A stretch of 46,777 bases of DNA from Pseudomonadota bacterium (GTDB lineage: Bacteria > Pseudomonadota > Alphaproteobacteria > Reyranellales > Reyranellaceae). Of the stretch, positions 1 to 10,107 are shown piece after piece. The position numbers were made by a program, and so were the translations under genes. The notes beneath the pieces were generated by a model, which saw only the letters and a program-made list of their open reading frames with translations, was not told the origin of the DNA and did no database searches. Each line of letters opens with the position of its first letter. Position 1 is the stretch's first letter. The stretch covers positions 1 to 46,777 of the forward strand of contig JAEWIV010000493.1 of NCBI GenBank assembly GCA_023386865.1. The letters run 5' to 3'.

Positions 1-18
1 GCTACGCTCAGGATGACA
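1..18. repeat. Edge of dispersed GGATGAC-type intergenic repeat
   Basis: The first bases contain CGCTCAGGATGAC (5-17), identical to 27666-27678 and close to the inverse of the element at 14682-14757. The element is cut by the window start, so only its end is visible. It lies outside any gene. Confidence 0.5.
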
Positions 19-22
19 AGAG

Positions 23-40
23 GCGGGCCTGGAGGCCCGC
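23..40. repeat. Short palindromic repeat, copy 1
   Basis: GCGGGCCT-GG-AGGCCCGC is a perfect 8-bp inverted repeat followed by AGTCCGGCGAG. A near copy with inverted core lies at 3080-3097 and is followed by GATCCGGCGAG. It sits just downstream of the 43-aa membrane gene (minus strand) and could act as a 3' hairpin, although no T-run follows. Confidence 0.6.
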
Positions 41-53
41 AGTCCGGCGAGGC

Positions 54-185
54 TCAGTCCCGCCTCTCCTTCTCCCGTTTGCGCTCCTCGTGCTCAGCGG
101 AGACGCCGCGGTAGGCGCGCCATGCCAGCACCAGCGCGACCAGCGAGCAGGCCACGCCGACGATCATCGCCATCTGGTCACCCAT
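54..185 (-). CDS. 43-aa single-pass membrane microprotein
   Basis: This small ORF encodes 43 residues: a hydrophobic helix at about residues 5-22 (MIVGVACSLVALVLAW) followed by a strongly charged tail rich in Lys, Arg and Glu. The start ATG overlaps the end of the upstream YheT-like gene (ATGGGTGA, 8-nt overlap at 178-185), which suggests translational coupling and makes the ORF more credible. It is likely a membrane-anchored small protein with a cytoplasmic basic tail. No family is recognised. It could still be a chance ORF, but the hydrophobic/charged layout and the overlap argue for a real gene. Confidence 0.55.
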   Translation of the reverse strand: MGDQMAMIVGVACSLVALVLAWRAYRGVSAEHEERKREKERRD

Positions 186-1155
186 GTTCGAAGAACCTCG
201 CTACCACAAGGTCGCTCCACGGCTGGCGGTTGCCGATGCCATGGAAGCCGACATGGCCGCCATGCTCGGTCAGCACCGGCGCGAGCGACGGGTTCTGCGC
301 CCAATCATAGCCACGATAGAGCGCCCCGGGAATCCAGGGATCGTCGAATGCCGCCAGCACCAGCGTCGGGATGCCGATGCCGCCCATGAAGCGCGTCGGC
401 CGGCAGCGTTCGTAGTAGTCCTCGGCGCTGGCGAAGCCGTAGCGCGGTGCGATGAAGACATCGTCGTAATCCCACACCGAGCGCGAGCCCAGGATGGCGT
501 CGCGTTCGACGGCCGAGACGACGGCCCCCTGACCCGTAGCCTCGACCTTCATCTGATCGAGGATGTATCGGTGATAGAGCCGGTTGCGCGGCCGCATCAT
601 GTGCCGGCAGGTGACGGCAAGATCGATGGGCGCCGACACGCTGGCGGCTGCGAGCAGCGGCGTGGCCTTGCCCTCCTCGCCGAGATACTTCAGCAGCATG
701 GCGCCGCCCAGCGAGTAGCCCACGGCGACAAGGCCGTCGGCGGTCAGCTCCTTCGGCAGCTCCGACAGCAGGGTGCGGAAGTCCTGGCTGCGGCCGGCGT
801 AGTAGTGCTGGCCGCAGACCGCGCGTGAGGGCCCCGCGCCGCGGAGATTGAGCCGCAGCACGCGGCTTCCCCGGTCGAGCAGCAGCCGCGCCATGCTGAA
901 CATGTAGCGGCTGTCCTCCGACCCGGTCAGTCCATGGATCAGGATGACGAGCGGCGCGCCCGCTCGCGGGAGCGCCGGCCGATCCAAGATCGCCAGCAGG
1001 GTATCGCCGGTGCCGTCGGGCATCGCGAATCTCACGCGCTCGCTGCGATGCGGCGCCAGCGTATCGGCGCTGCGCAGGCGGTTGGCGATGGTTTGCATAT
1101 CGCCGGTCCACCACGGAAAGCGCGGCTGGAACGGCGGCAGGTCGGTTCGGCTCAC
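178..1155 (-). CDS. YheT-type alpha/beta hydrolase (paralogue B)
   Basis: This 325-aa protein belongs to the YheT/UPF0017 alpha/beta hydrolase family. The start carries the family motif PPFQPRFPWWTGDMQTI. HGLTG (74-78) is the oxyanion segment, GYSLGG places the nucleophile at Ser148, and EHGGHVGFHG near the C-terminus carries the catalytic His. The family hydrolyses carboxyl esters of unsettled identity; E. coli YheT is itself uncharacterised. It is the second gene of a tandem pair, 12 nt after paralogue A, and overlaps the 43-aa membrane gene. The two paralogues share long stretches, for example GGAMLLKYLGEEG, so a tandem duplication is likely. Confidence 0.85.
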   Translation of the reverse strand: MSRTDLPPFQPRFPWWTGDMQTIANRLRSADTLAPHRSERVRFAMPDGTGDTLLAILDRPALPRAGAPLVILIHGLTGSEDSRYMFSMARLLLDRGSRVLRLNLRGAGPSRAVCGQHYYAGRSQDFRTLLSELPKELTADGLVAVGYSLGGAMLLKYLGEEGKATPLLAAASVSAPIDLAVTCRHMMRPRNRLYHRYILDQMKVEATGQGAVVSAVERDAILGSRSVWDYDDVFIAPRYGFASAEDYYERCRPTRFMGGIGIPTLVLAAFDDPWIPGALYRGYDWAQNPSLAPVLTEHGGHVGFHGIGNRQPWSDLVVARFFEHG

Positions 1156-1167
1156 TCCGGAAGTCTA

Positions 1168-2160
1168 TCAGACCCGTTCCAGGAATTTCTCGAGGACCGT
1201 GTCGCACCACGGCCGGTTGCTGTCGGCCGAGTGGAAGCCGAGATGCCCGCCGCCCTCCGCCATCACCGACAGGAGCGACGGATTGTCCGACCATTTGAAA
1301 TCGCGGTAGTAGCCGACCGGGATCCAGGGATCGTCGCTCGCAGCCAGCACCAGGGTGGGCACACGGATCTCCGGCATGTAGGCGAGCGGCGTGCACAGCG
1401 AATAGTAGTCGTCGGCGCCGCGGAATCCGTAGCGCGGCGAGATGAAGCGATCGTCGAACTCGCGCACGGTGCGCGCCGCCCGCACGATCCCGCGTTCCTC
1501 GTCCGACAGCCTGCCGCCTTCGCCCAAGGTTTCCTTCTTCAGATCGGTGAGGATGTAGTTGTGATACAGCCAGTTCCTCGGCCGCAGCATGTGCTCGCAG
1601 GTCTGTGCGAGGTCGAGCGGCGCGCAGATCGTCGCCGCCGCCCGCAGCGGCGAGAACGAACCCTCCTCGCCGAGATACTTCAGCAGCATTGCGCCGCCCA
1701 TCGAGTAGCCCACCGCGACGACGCCGTCATTCGTCAGCTCGTCGGGCAATTGGCGCAGGACACGTCGGAAGTCGGCAGTCCGGCCGATGTGATAGTGCTC
1801 GCGGCAATGCGGCCGGGAGGCGCCGCAGCCGCGAAGGTTCAGCCGAAGAACGTGATAGCCGCGATCGAGCAGATGTCGCGCCGCGTTGAGGATGTGCGAG
1901 CTGTTCTCGCAGCCGGTGAGGCCGTGCACGAGAATGACGAGGGGTCGGTTCGTGCGTTTGTATTGCGGCCGATCGAGCATGCCGACCAGGATGTCGCCGC
2001 TGGTATCGGCCATGCAGAAACATACGCGTTCGCTCGTATGCGGCGACATATCGGATTGGAACGTGCCGAGCAGGACCGCGATCGTCTGCAGATCGGCGCC
2101 CCACCACGGGAAGCGCGGCTTGAAGGGCGTCAACTCCAGAGAATCGATGGACGGGGGCAC
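1168..2160 (-). CDS. YheT-type alpha/beta hydrolase (paralogue A)
   Basis: This 330-aa protein is first in the tandem YheT pair. Its motifs are TPFKPRFPWWGADLQTI near residues 11-27, HGLTG at 79-83, GYSMGG with nucleophile Ser153, and GGGHLGFHS near the end. The GTG at 2160 is chosen because the frame upstream shows no family similarity and runs into the divergent transporter gene, while the conserved YheT start falls right after this GTG. The longer reading to 2574 would lie antisense to the EamA gene. Only 27 nt separate its start from the divergent ATG at 2188, so promoters must overlap coding sequence. Confidence 0.82.
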   Translation of the reverse strand: MPPSIDSLELTPFKPRFPWWGADLQTIAVLLGTFQSDMSPHTSERVCFCMADTSGDILVGMLDRPQYKRTNRPLVILVHGLTGCENSSHILNAARHLLDRGYHVLRLNLRGCGASRPHCREHYHIGRTADFRRVLRQLPDELTNDGVVAVGYSMGGAMLLKYLGEEGSFSPLRAAATICAPLDLAQTCEHMLRPRNWLYHNYILTDLKKETLGEGGRLSDEERGIVRAARTVREFDDRFISPRYGFRGADDYYSLCTPLAYMPEIRVPTLVLAASDDPWIPVGYYRDFKWSDNPSLLSVMAEGGGHLGFHSADSNRPWCDTVLEKFLERV

Positions 2161-2187
2161 ATCTAATCCGTAATCACAGCTCTTGCC

Positions 2188-3066
2188 ATGAAAACGCACA
2201 CCATTCCCGGGAGTTCCACGGCTGCGGTCGGCGTGCTTTGCGCCGTCGCCGCGGCGACGATTTTCAGCACGGCGGGCGTCATCGTGCGCCGCGTCGATCT
2301 GCCGGCATGGGACGTGTCTTTCTGGCGCTCCGCTCTCCTTGTCGCCACGATGTTGCCACTGCTTTTCTGGCAACGGCGCGGCGTTCTGGTCGATGTCCGC
2401 AATGCCGGACTGGCGCTGGTCGCCAGTGCCGTGCTGCTGGCAGGCGCCTTCGTCGCCTTCATCCTGGCGCTGGGCCTCGCGCCGGTAGCCAACGTGCTGC
2501 TGATGTTCGGCGCCACACCCTTCATCACCGCACTGCTGGCGCGCGTCTGTCTCGGAGAGCCGCTCCATGGTCACACGATCCTCACCATGGCGGCCGCCGT
2601 CGTCGGCCTCGCCATCAGCGTCGCCGGGTCACTGCAGGCGGGCGCCCTGGCTGGCATGGCGGTGGCCTTCATCGTCGTGCTGTGCATGAGCGGCAACTAC
2701 GTCATGGTGCGGCATCGGCGCGACGTCGGGATGGCGCCGGCGATCTGGCTGGCGGGAGTCGTCTCCGGTCTCGTCGCCCTGCCCTTCGCGCATCCCGAGA
2801 ACGTCACGTGGGCCCAGCTTCCGTGGTTGCTGGCGCTCAGCCCCGGCCAGCTGGTCGGCGGGTTGCTGCTCTACATGGCGAGCCTCAAGCGCATCCCGGC
2901 GGGACAAGCCGCGCTGCTCGGCCTGCTCGAGCTGGTGCTCGGCCCGATCTGGGTATGGCTGTTCGACGGCGAGAAGCCGGACGACCTGACCTTGCTGGGC
3001 GGCGTGATCGTGGTCGGCGCGGCAGCCGCCAACGTCTGGCTCGATTCACGACGCGTGGCGCGCTGA
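2188..3066 (+). CDS. EamA/DMT-superfamily transporter
   Basis: This 292-aa inner-membrane protein has about ten hydrophobic helices arranged as two EamA repeats (roughly residues 8-140 and 148-285), the normal length of drug/metabolite transporters. The N-terminal repeat opens with LCAVAAATIFSTAGVIVRR; the C-terminal repeat ends with GGVIVVGAAAANVWLD. Members export metabolites or amino acids, and the substrate cannot be read from sequence. It is transcribed divergently from the YheT pair and followed by a palindromic repeat. Confidence 0.85.
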   Translation: MKTHTIPGSSTAAVGVLCAVAAATIFSTAGVIVRRVDLPAWDVSFWRSALLVATMLPLLFWQRRGVLVDVRNAGLALVASAVLLAGAFVAFILALGLAPVANVLLMFGATPFITALLARVCLGEPLHGHTILTMAAAVVGLAISVAGSLQAGALAGMAVAFIVVLCMSGNYVMVRHRRDVGMAPAIWLAGVVSGLVALPFAHPENVTWAQLPWLLALSPGQLVGGLLLYMASLKRIPAGQAALLGLLELVLGPIWVWLFDGEKPDDLTLLGGVIVVGAAAANVWLDSRRVAR

Positions 3067-3079
3067 GGCTGGCCGGACC

Positions 3080-3097
3080 GCAGGCCTCCAGGCCCGC
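3080..3097. repeat. Short palindromic repeat, copy 2
   Basis: GCAGGCCT-CC-AGGCCCGC, one mismatch from perfect symmetry, is followed by GATCCGGCGAG. It matches the 23-40 element with its core inverted but the same right flank. It lies 14 nt after the EamA stop, in the 124-nt gap before the CoA-transferase gene. Confidence 0.6.
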
Positions 3098-3190
3098 GAT
3101 CCGGCGAGAATCGTCGGCACCCGCCCCCTGCATCCCGTGCGGTGAAATGGCCGGCTGGATTCGCAGCGGGCCACTGGTTAAGAACCCCTC

Positions 3191-4348
3191 ATGACCCATG
3201 CTTCCAAGGGCCCGTTGTCGGGCGTCGTCGTCGTCGACCTGTCGCGCATCCTGGCCGGTCCCTACTGCACCTTGCTGATGGCCGAGATGGGCGCCCGGGT
3301 GATCAAGGTCGAACCGCCCAAGGGCGGCGACGATGCGCGGGCCTACGGCCCGTTCGTCAATGGCAAGTCGACCTACTTCGCCTCGGTCAACCGCGGCAAG
3401 GAAAGCATCGCCCTCGACCTCAAGGCAGAGGCCGATCGCAAGATCTTCGAGAAGCTGCTCGAGAAGGCCGACGTCATCGTCGAGAACTTCCGCCCCGGCA
3501 CGATGGAGAAGCTGGGCTACGGCTGGGATACGCTGCACAAGAAGTACCCCAAGCTGATCTACGCCTCGGCCTCGGGCTTCGGCCATACCGGCCCCAACTC
3601 CAAGGATCCCGCCTACGACATGGTGGTCCAGGGCATGGGCGGCATCATGAGCATCACCGGCAACGAAGGGCAGCCGCCGGCGCGCGTCGGCATGTCGATC
3701 GGCGACGTCGGCGCAGGGCTGTTCACCGCCGTCGCGGTCAACGCCGCGCTGGTGCACCGCCTCAAGACCGGCGAATCGACCAAGGTCGACATCGCCATGT
3801 TCGACTGTCAGCTCGCGCTGCTCGAGAACGCCATCATGCGCTACACGGTCGAGGGCGAGGTGCCGGGCCCGCTAGGCGCACGCCATCCCACCATCACGCC
3901 CTTTCAGGCCTTCAAGACGTCGGACGGCGCCATCATCATCGCCGCCGGTAATGACGGCCTTTTCATTAAGACGTGCGAGGCGCTCGGCCTGGCCCACCTC
4001 GCCTCCCATGCGGACTACAAGACCAACGCGCTGCGCCTGAAGCATCACCACAAGCTCGAGCAGGAGCTCGAGGCGGTCCTCAACGGCAACACCACGGCGC
4101 ATTGGCTCGCGGTCATCGGCAAGGCCGGCGTCCCGTGCGGGCCGATCAACAACATCAAGCAGGCGCTCGAGCACCCGCAGGTCGCCGCGCGCAACATGCT
4201 GATCGAGGCACCCGACGGCAGCGGCGGCACGCTGAAGCTCGCGGGCAATCCGCTGAAGATGTCGGCTTTCGAAGATCCCAAGACCCGGCGGCCCGCGCCC
4301 GACCTCGACAGCGACCGCGACGCCATCCTGTCCTTCCTCGGCGGCTAG
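3191..4348 (+). CDS. CaiB/BaiF class III CoA-transferase
   Basis: This 385-aa enzyme transfers CoA between acyl-CoA and a carboxylic acid. The N-terminus shows the family signature GVVVVDLSRILAGPYCTLLM (11-30), then EPPKGGDDAR, ENFRPGTMEKLGYG (98-111) and the catalytic-Asp segment VGMSIGDVGAGL, with D172 as the expected nucleophile. Length is typical of family members such as formyl-CoA transferase, although the substrate is not predictable. It stands 58 nt upstream of the acylase gene on the same strand, so co-transcription is possible. Confidence 0.88.
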   Translation: MTHASKGPLSGVVVVDLSRILAGPYCTLLMAEMGARVIKVEPPKGGDDARAYGPFVNGKSTYFASVNRGKESIALDLKAEADRKIFEKLLEKADVIVENFRPGTMEKLGYGWDTLHKKYPKLIYASASGFGHTGPNSKDPAYDMVVQGMGGIMSITGNEGQPPARVGMSIGDVGAGLFTAVAVNAALVHRLKTGESTKVDIAMFDCQLALLENAIMRYTVEGEVPGPLGARHPTITPFQAFKTSDGAIIIAAGNDGLFIKTCEALGLAHLASHADYKTNALRLKHHHKLEQELEAVLNGNTTAHWLAVIGKAGVPCGPINNIKQALEHPQVAARNMLIEAPDGSGGTLKLAGNPLKMSAFEDPKTRRPAPDLDSDRDAILSFLGG

Positions 4349-4406
4349 GTGACGGCGTCGATGCCACGCCGCCTCACCTTCAGGGTGCTCCTCGGGTGAG
4401 GAATCG

Positions 4407-6860
4407 ATGATCGTGCGCTTCCTGCTCCGATTGGCCGCGAACCTCGGCAAGGTCCTGGCCGGCACCGCGCTTGCGATCGTGGTGTTCCTGCTCGGCACCT
4501 ATTTCCAGGGGCGCGGGGCGCTGCCGCCGTACAGCGGCCATGTCGCCGCGGCTGGCCTCAAGGCGCCGGTGGAGATCCTGCGCGACAAGAACGCCGTGCC
4601 GCACATCATCGCGGGGTCGCTCGAGGATGCCGCCTTCGGCCTGGGTTACGTCCATGCGCAGGACCGCTTCTGGCAAATGGAGTTCCTGCGCCGACTGGGC
4701 CAGGGACGCCTGGCGGAGCTGCTGCCGCCAAGGCTGATCGGGTCCGGCCTGATCGACAGCGATCGCACGATGCGCGGGCTCGGCCTCTATCGTCGCGCGA
4801 CCGACAGCCTGAATGCCCTGTCGCCCGGCATGCGCGCCATCATCGATGCCTATGCGGCCGGCGTGAACGCCTGGATCGGCGACGATGACCAGCAGTTCGG
4901 CCTCGAGCTCACCCTGATCAAGCTGCTGTCGGGCGGCTCCTACAAGCCCGAGCCGTGGCAGGCGGCGGATTCGCTGGTTTGGGCCAAGCTGATGGCCCTC
5001 GGCCTCGACGGCAACTGGCGCTCCGAGCTGCTGCGCCTCAGGCTCTCGCGCAAGATCGGGGCGGACACGGTCAAGTTCCTGATCGAGCCGGTCGGCAACA
5101 ACCAGGACTCCACGCTGATGATGGCCAACGAGGTCCTCAAGGGCACCGACCTCGATCGCCTCTATCGCGAGACCGACAATATCGCGACGCGCAAGCGCGA
5201 AGCCTCCAACGAATGGGTGCTGTCGGGCGGCCATTCCGTATCGGACAAGCCCCTGCTCGCCAACGATCCGCATCTCAGCCTCGGCTTTCCCGGCACCTGG
5301 TACCTGGCGCGTCTGGTCGGGCCGGGCTTCGACATCCGCGGCGCCACCTCGCCCGGCTCGCCGGCCGTCGTGCTGGGGCACAACGGGACGATCGGCTGGG
5401 GTTTCACCACGACCAACCTCGACAGCCAGGACCTGTTCATCGAGCGCGTCGATCCGACCGATCCCAATCGCTACATCACGCCCGACGGCCCCCGCCCCTT
5501 TGCCGTGCGCGAGGAGACGATCAACATCCGCTGGGGCCGGCCGATCACCATGCGCGTGCGAGAGACGCGGCATGGGCCCGTGATCGACGACATCGTCAGT
5601 CGCACCGGCAGCGAGGACCTGACGCCGCAAGGTCATGTCCTGGCGCTGCAGGCGACGGCACTCGACGGCGCCGACACCTCGGCCGAGGGCTTCGGTCGCC
5701 TCGGCCTGGCCCAGAACTGGGAAGAGTTCCTGGGCGCTGCACGGCGCATCGTCTCGCCGATGCAGAACATGGTCTACGCCGACACTGCGGGCAACGTCGG
5801 ACTGATCGCGCCAGCCCGCGTACCGATCCGGCGCAAGGGCGACGGTTCGATGCCGGTGCCGGGCTGGACCTCGGAGTTCGACTGGGCGGGCTTCGTGCCG
5901 TTCGACGAGTTGCCGCGGCTCTACAATCCGGCGAGCGGCATCATCGTCAACGCCAACGCCCGCCTGGTGCCCGACGACTATCGGCACTTCATCAGCCGCG
6001 ACTGGGCCGAACCCTACCGCCAACGCCGCGCCAACCAGCTCCTGCGCGAGGTCGAGCGCCACCCGGTCTACGGCATGATCGTCATGCAGGCCGACAACCG
6101 CACGCTCGACGCCGACGACATGCTGCCGGTGCTGCTGAAGGTACAGCCGCGCAACGCGCGCGCCGCCAAGGCGCACGCCATGCTGGCGAGCTGGAACCGC
6201 TTCATGCTGGCGAGCCGTCCCGAGCCGTTGATCTACACGGCATGGATCTGGGAGCTGCAGCGCGGGATCATGGCCGACGAGCTGGGCGAGGACCTGTTCC
6301 GGACCATGGCGACTCCGGACGTGCCCCTGCTGCTGCGCATCATCCGCGAGCGGCCGGGCTGGTGTGACGACGGCGGTACGCCCCAGGTCGAGAGCTGCGA
6401 GGACGCCATCGCGCTGGCGCTCGATCGCGCGCTGGCGTGGATCGCGCGCCGTCAGGGCGCGGATATCGAGAGCTGGCAATGGGGCATCGAGCACGACGCC
6501 GCCCACCGCCATCCGATGTTCGACGCCGTCCCCCTGTTGCGCGACATCGCGTCGGTGCGCTTCCCCTCGGATGGCGGTGCCCAGACGCTGAACCGTGCTC
6601 AGCCGTCCTACCGCGGCAGCCGGCCGTTCGAGGCGATCCACGGTGCGGGCTATCGCGGCGTCTACGACTTCAGCGATCTCGACAACAGCCGCTTCGCCAT
6701 GCCGCTCGGCCAATCCGGCAACATGTTCTCGCCATGGGCCCGCAACTTCGTGCAGCGCTGGCAGAACCTGAGCTACATAGAGATCGCCGGCCGCCGTGCC
6801 GAGCTCAGCCGGACCGCCGTCGGCACGATCACGCTCACGCCGCCCACCGAGCGCCGTTGA
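4407..6860 (+). CDS. Penicillin-acylase-family N-terminal nucleophile amidohydrolase
   Basis: This 817-aa precursor belongs to the penicillin acylase (peptidase S45) family, which includes beta-lactam acylases and acyl-homoserine-lactone acylases. A hydrophobic N-terminus (residues 3-33) acts as signal or anchor for export. GYVHAQDRFWQMEFLRR (80-96) is the typical A-chain motif. Autocleavage is expected before Ser267 in REASNEWVLSGG, leaving Ser267 as the B-chain nucleophile; NDPHLSL follows as in the family. The true amide substrate is unknown. A 1000-codon open frame on the opposite strand is a GC-driven shadow. Confidence 0.88.
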   Translation: MIVRFLLRLAANLGKVLAGTALAIVVFLLGTYFQGRGALPPYSGHVAAAGLKAPVEILRDKNAVPHIIAGSLEDAAFGLGYVHAQDRFWQMEFLRRLGQGRLAELLPPRLIGSGLIDSDRTMRGLGLYRRATDSLNALSPGMRAIIDAYAAGVNAWIGDDDQQFGLELTLIKLLSGGSYKPEPWQAADSLVWAKLMALGLDGNWRSELLRLRLSRKIGADTVKFLIEPVGNNQDSTLMMANEVLKGTDLDRLYRETDNIATRKREASNEWVLSGGHSVSDKPLLANDPHLSLGFPGTWYLARLVGPGFDIRGATSPGSPAVVLGHNGTIGWGFTTTNLDSQDLFIERVDPTDPNRYITPDGPRPFAVREETINIRWGRPITMRVRETRHGPVIDDIVSRTGSEDLTPQGHVLALQATALDGADTSAEGFGRLGLAQNWEEFLGAARRIVSPMQNMVYADTAGNVGLIAPARVPIRRKGDGSMPVPGWTSEFDWAGFVPFDELPRLYNPASGIIVNANARLVPDDYRHFISRDWAEPYRQRRANQLLREVERHPVYGMIVMQADNRTLDADDMLPVLLKVQPRNARAAKAHAMLASWNRFMLASRPEPLIYTAWIWELQRGIMADELGEDLFRTMATPDVPLLLRIIRERPGWCDDGGTPQVESCEDAIALALDRALAWIARRQGADIESWQWGIEHDAAHRHPMFDAVPLLRDIASVRFPSDGGAQTLNRAQPSYRGSRPFEAIHGAGYRGVYDFSDLDNSRFAMPLGQSGNMFSPWARNFVQRWQNLSYIEIAGRRAELSRTAVGTITLTPPTERR

Positions 6861-6886
6861 CGGCCCGGCGAGCCAACACCATATTC
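6857..6886 (+). promoter_or_regulatory. Possible promoter for the metG leader
   Basis: TTGACG (6857-6862) overlaps the acylase stop codon. A weak -10-like CATATT follows 17 nt later (6880-6885). It would start transcription near 6892, just upstream of three stem-loops. Only the -35 box is convincing. Confidence 0.3.
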
Positions 6887-6891
6887 GGACC

Positions 6892-7021
6892 ATGGTTAAG
6901 CGGCCACGCACCACCTTCCAGCGAATGCGCCGCCCCCTTCGACAGGACGGGGCGGAACGCTGACGCGCGGGCGCTGAAAGCCCGATCGGTCTCTCCGGCC
7001 CTTCCTCGCGAAGGGCTTTTT
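6892..7021 (+). ncRNA. Candidate structured metG leader or attenuator
   Basis: Between acylase and metG lie three stem-loops: CCGCCCC/GGGGCGG (6930-6936 with 6949-6955), CGGGC/GCCCG with loop GCTGAAA (6968-6984), and the terminator at 6998-7021. AAAGCCC (6977-6983) is perfectly complementary to GGGCTTT (7013-7019), the 3' side of the terminator, so an alternative antiterminator helix can form. The metG ribosome site follows 21 nt after the T-run. No T-box or known SAM-riboswitch consensus was recognised. The region could instead be an independent small RNA ending at the same terminator. Confidence 0.42.
6998..7021 (+). terminator. Intrinsic terminator upstream of metG
   Basis: GCCCTTC-CTCGC-GAAGGGC forms a 7-bp stem with a 5-nt loop, followed at once by TTTTT (7017-7021). 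It lies before, not after, the coding region it would control, which suggests attenuation or the end of a separate RNA. Confidence 0.65.
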
Positions 7022-7052
7022 CATGTCCAGACGCGACACGACGGAGAGTCCC

Positions 7053-8710
<1,658 letters not shown>

Positions 8711-8723
<13 letters not shown>

Positions 8724-10027
8724 GCGTCCGGTGATTCGCGCTTCACCAGCAGCTTGTCGATCCGCCGGCCATCCATGTCGACGACCTCGAAGCGCCAGCC
8801 GTCGTAGCTGAACCAATCGCCGGTCGCCGGCAGCCGTCCGAGCTCGGCCAGCACGAATCCGGCGATGGTGTGGAAGCCCGTGTGATGCGGCCGCAGACCG
8901 ACGCCGAGCCGGCCGAGGATGCCGTTCACCGGCGCCATGCCGTCGACCAGCAGCGAGCCGTCGTCGCGCTCGACAATGTCGGGTGTATCGCCCTCGTCGT
9001 CGGGCAGATCGCCCGCCAGCGCCTCCAGGAGGTCGGCCTGCGTCACGATGCCTTCGAGGCCGCCATACTCGTCGACCACAACGGCCAGGCGCACCGGCGC
9101 CTGCTTGAAGAGTTCAAGCACCTTGAAGATCGGCAGGCCTTCATGGATCAGCAACGGCTCGCCCAACGCCGCGGCGGGATCGAGCTCGCGGCCGGCGAGC
9201 ACCTGGCCCAGGAGATCCTTCTTGGCGACCACGCCCACGATCTCGTCGATGCTGCCACGCCCAACCAGCAGCTCGCCGTGCCGGCTTTCGATCACCACCC
9301 GGCGCATCGCCTCGCGGTCGTCGTTGATGTCGATCCAGTCGATCTCCGTGCGCGGCGTCATGATCTCGCCGATCACCCGGGTGCCGATGTCGAGAGTCCG
9401 CGCGACGATCTCCTCCTGCGCCTCCTGCAGCAGCCCCGCCTCCTGGCTTTGGGCGACGATCAGCTTCAGCTCGCTGGCAGAATGCAGCGACGCCTCGCCG
9501 GTGCCCGGCCGCAGGCCGAACAGACGCAGGATCAAGTTGCCGAGGCCGTTCAGCACGGTGATCGCCGGGCTCAGCAGCCAGCGGAACAGGCCGAGCGGCC
9601 GGACGACCCATAGAGCGGTTCCTTCGCTGCGCTGCAAAGCGAGGCTTTTGGGCGCAAGCTCGCCCAGCACGATGTGCAAGGCCGTGATGATGATGAACGA
9701 GAGTCCGACAGCGATGGCATAGACGCTGACACCGGCAAAGGACCCTGCCACACGCGCGAGAGGCGCTTCGATCAGATGGGCGATCGCGGGCTCGCCGACC
9801 CAACCCAGCGCCAGCGACGAGATGGTGATGCCGAGCTGGGTAGCCGCGAGGTTGGCGTCGAGATTGCCGAGCGCATGCTCCAGAGCCTTGGCGTTCATCC
9901 GCCCCGCGGCAACCAGCTCGATCACCCGGCTGCGCCGGACCGCGACGAGCGAGAACTCGGCGGCGACGAAGAAGCCGTTGGCAATGACAAGGACGAAAAC
10001 GGCCAGCAGGCCGCCGAGGTCGGACAT
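8711..10027 (-). CDS. CNNM/CorC-family membrane protein with CBS pair
   Basis: This 438-aa protein has an N-terminal CNNM (DUF21) membrane domain of about four helices (1-190, beginning GFFVAAEFSLVAVRRSR), a CBS pair (about 215-330; IMTPRTEIDWIDI and KVLELFKQAPVRLAVVVDEY) and a C-terminal CorC_HlyC domain (about 350-430). Related proteins (YtfL, YhdP of Bacillus, TlyC) are linked to magnesium or cation efflux; older annotation calls them hemolysins. Its 3' end overlaps that of metG by 13 nt in convergent orientation. It follows TauD on the same strand, separated by a strong hairpin. Confidence 0.88.
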
Positions 10028-10063
10028 GGTCTTTCTCCGAGGACGGACGCCGGGTGCGTCGTT

Positions 10064-10086
10064 CCTCCCCCGTCATACGGGGGAGG
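10064..10086 (-). repeat. 10-bp perfect hairpin between tauD-like and corC-like genes
   Basis: CCTCCCCCGT-CAT-ACGGGGGAGG forms a perfect 10-bp stem with a 3-nt loop in the 80-nt gap. It could attenuate read-through from the dioxygenase gene into the CNNM gene, but no T-run follows on the minus strand. It resembles intergenic palindromes rather than a standard terminator. Confidence 0.55.
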
Positions 10087-10107
10087 CCGGGGGGAGGAAA
10101 GATGCGA

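Noticed and set aside
6892..7022. T-box or SAM riboswitch upstream of metG
   Set aside because: No AGGGUGGNACCGCG-type T-box sequence and none of the conserved SAM-riboswitch core motifs were found; hence listed only as an unassigned leader.
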